Of a stretch of DNA of 5,197 bases, positions 4,666 through 5,197 are shown piece after piece. The first letter of the stretch is position 1; each line of letters opens with the position of its first letter. The notes below the pieces were generated by a model. That model worked only from the letters and a program-made list of their open reading frames with translations. It searched no databases and was not told the DNA's origin. The DNA comes from Candidatus Woesearchaeota archaeon (GTDB lineage Archaea > Nanobdellota > Nanobdellia > Woesearchaeales > GW2011-AR15): contig JAFGSP010000123.1 in the NCBI GenBank assembly GCA_016934775.1, positions 1 through 5,197 of the forward strand. The letters run 5' to 3'. A program made the position numbers and the translations under genes.

Positions 4666-5197
4666 CCACCCTCAGCTCCGAATTTCTTCAATGCAATGCC
4701 CCAGACAAGCCTCACGCAAAGATACAGCAAGAGCACCCAAGCTAATTGGCCTGCGAGAAAAAAGACTGATTCTGCAAAAGACACTCTGCCGATAAATACC
4801 TGTATCAATCCGTATCTTAGATAATAGAAAGGCAGGAACCTCGAGGCTGCCATCATAGTGCTCCCCATAAAGTCAAGGGGCACAAATTCTCCTGACATAA
4901 ACCTGACAATAAAGAACATCAGCCATTGAATTGATTCGATGTTCTTGATCCAAAAAGCAAGCATGCCTGCTAAGTATCCCAAGAGAAAATTTATCATGAA
5001 AGACATTAGCAATCCTGCAAGAAAGAGACCTAGATTCATTATGCTGTATATCCTCACCCTGAATGCAATCATAGATATAATAAAGACAGGGATGACTTCA
5101 ACAAAGAACGCAAAGCTCCTGTCAGCCAGCTCTCTTGAAAGGAACTGCTGGAATACCGGCACGGGCTTGAGAAGGTCGTGTGTCAGCTCTCCGTAAA
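4662..5197 (-). CDS. ABC-2 type transport permease, DUF990 family (N-terminus beyond the window)
   Basis: The frame is open to the right edge, so the 5' end is missing and the first GTG in view (5162) is internal. The 178 visible residues begin YGELTHDLLKPVPVFQQFLSREL, where G-E-L-x-x-x-L-L-x-P-V is the DUF990 signature seen as NGNFDRYLLYPV in the companion permease. Hydrophobic segments follow: VEVIPVFIISMIAF, a long LGLFLAGLLMSFMINFLLGYLAGMLAFWI, then IQWLMFFIVRFMSGEFVPLDFM with the conserved S-G-x-x-x-P, and a C-terminal segment around FLAGQLAWVLLLYLCVRLVW. By comparison with its partner, about 80 residues are missing. It is first of the visible genes in a three-gene operon, with a 4-base overlap to the next permease; two permeases of this family plus one ATPase form the complete exporter. 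The promoter lies outside. Confidence 0.87.
   Translation of the reverse strand, partial: YGELTHDLLKPVPVFQQFLSRELADRSFAFFVEVIPVFIISMIAFRVRIYSIMNLGLFLAGLLMSFMINFLLGYLAGMLAFWIKNIESIQWLMFFIVRFMSGEFVPLDFMGSTMMAASRFLPFYYLRYGLIQVFIGRVSFAESVFFLAGQLAWVLLLYLCVRLVWGIALKKFGAEGG
4666..4673 (-). promoter_or_regulatory. Ribosome-binding sequence at the permease-permease junction
   Basis: GAGGGTGG on the minus strand partly matches the archaeal anti-Shine-Dalgarno complement (GGAGGTGAT). It abuts the ATG at 4665 and lies 9 bases before a second in-frame ATG at 4656. The same bases encode the Gly-Gly end of the upstream permease. This spacing makes 4656 a serious alternative start. Confidence 0.45.

Noticed and set aside
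4939..5197. 85-residue plus-strand frame at the right edge
   Set aside because: It is antisense to the incomplete permease, whose frame and DUF990 motif continue to the window edge.
1..5197. CRISPR array, tRNA or rRNA gene, insertion sequence, or a new defence system beyond the toxin-antitoxin genes
   Set aside because: I saw no regularly spaced direct repeats, cloverleaf-like sequence, transposase motifs or terminal inverted repeats; the gene content is otherwise DNA repair, an export operon and a small enzyme.

Overview
The window looks archaeal. Each of the five genes that begins a transcription unit inside the window has a BRE/TATA-like element centred about 26-30 bases before its best ATG, which fits archaeal leaderless transcription. 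Genes inside operons instead use overlapping stop/start junctions with GGTGG-type Shine-Dalgarno sequence. The short, lysine-rich proteins and tight packing suggest a small-genome lineage of the DPANN kind. That placement is inference, since no rRNA or other taxonomic marker is present.

Left part (1-1658, all minus strand). The window opens with the 5' end of a gene (1-262) whose visible C-terminal stretch weakly resembles the Xre/MbcA/ParS-type antitoxin domain. A 15-bp perfect palindrome lies just upstream of its TATA box. Next is a short PLP-dependent aminotransferase-fold protein of the DegT/DnrJ/EryC1 type (356-1159), then a hicB-hicA toxin-antitoxin pair (1210-1658) with the antitoxin gene first and the toxin gene translationally coupled to it.

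Middle (1659-2897). A divergent promoter region separates hicB from an endonuclease III gene on the plus strand (1765-2439), which has an intact catalytic Lys/Asp pair and a 4Fe-4S cluster motif. It converges, with only 5 bases between stop codons, on a minus-strand gene for a 127-residue acidic protein of unknown function with a Gly/Ser/His-rich tail (2445-2828).

Right part (2898-5197, minus strand). This is an ABC-2 type export operon: a 5'-incomplete DUF990-type permease, a second DUF990-type permease, and an ATPase of the matching COG4586-like family. The three genes are joined by 4-base and 8-base overlaps. The operon promoter and the start of the first permease lie beyond the right edge. 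Substrate is unknown.

I found no tRNA, rRNA, CRISPR array or insertion sequence. The points most worth checking are the uniform leaderless promoters, the palindrome at the left promoter, the missing DNA-binding domain in HicB, the short aminotransferase, the uncertain ATPase start and the unrecognised acidic protein.
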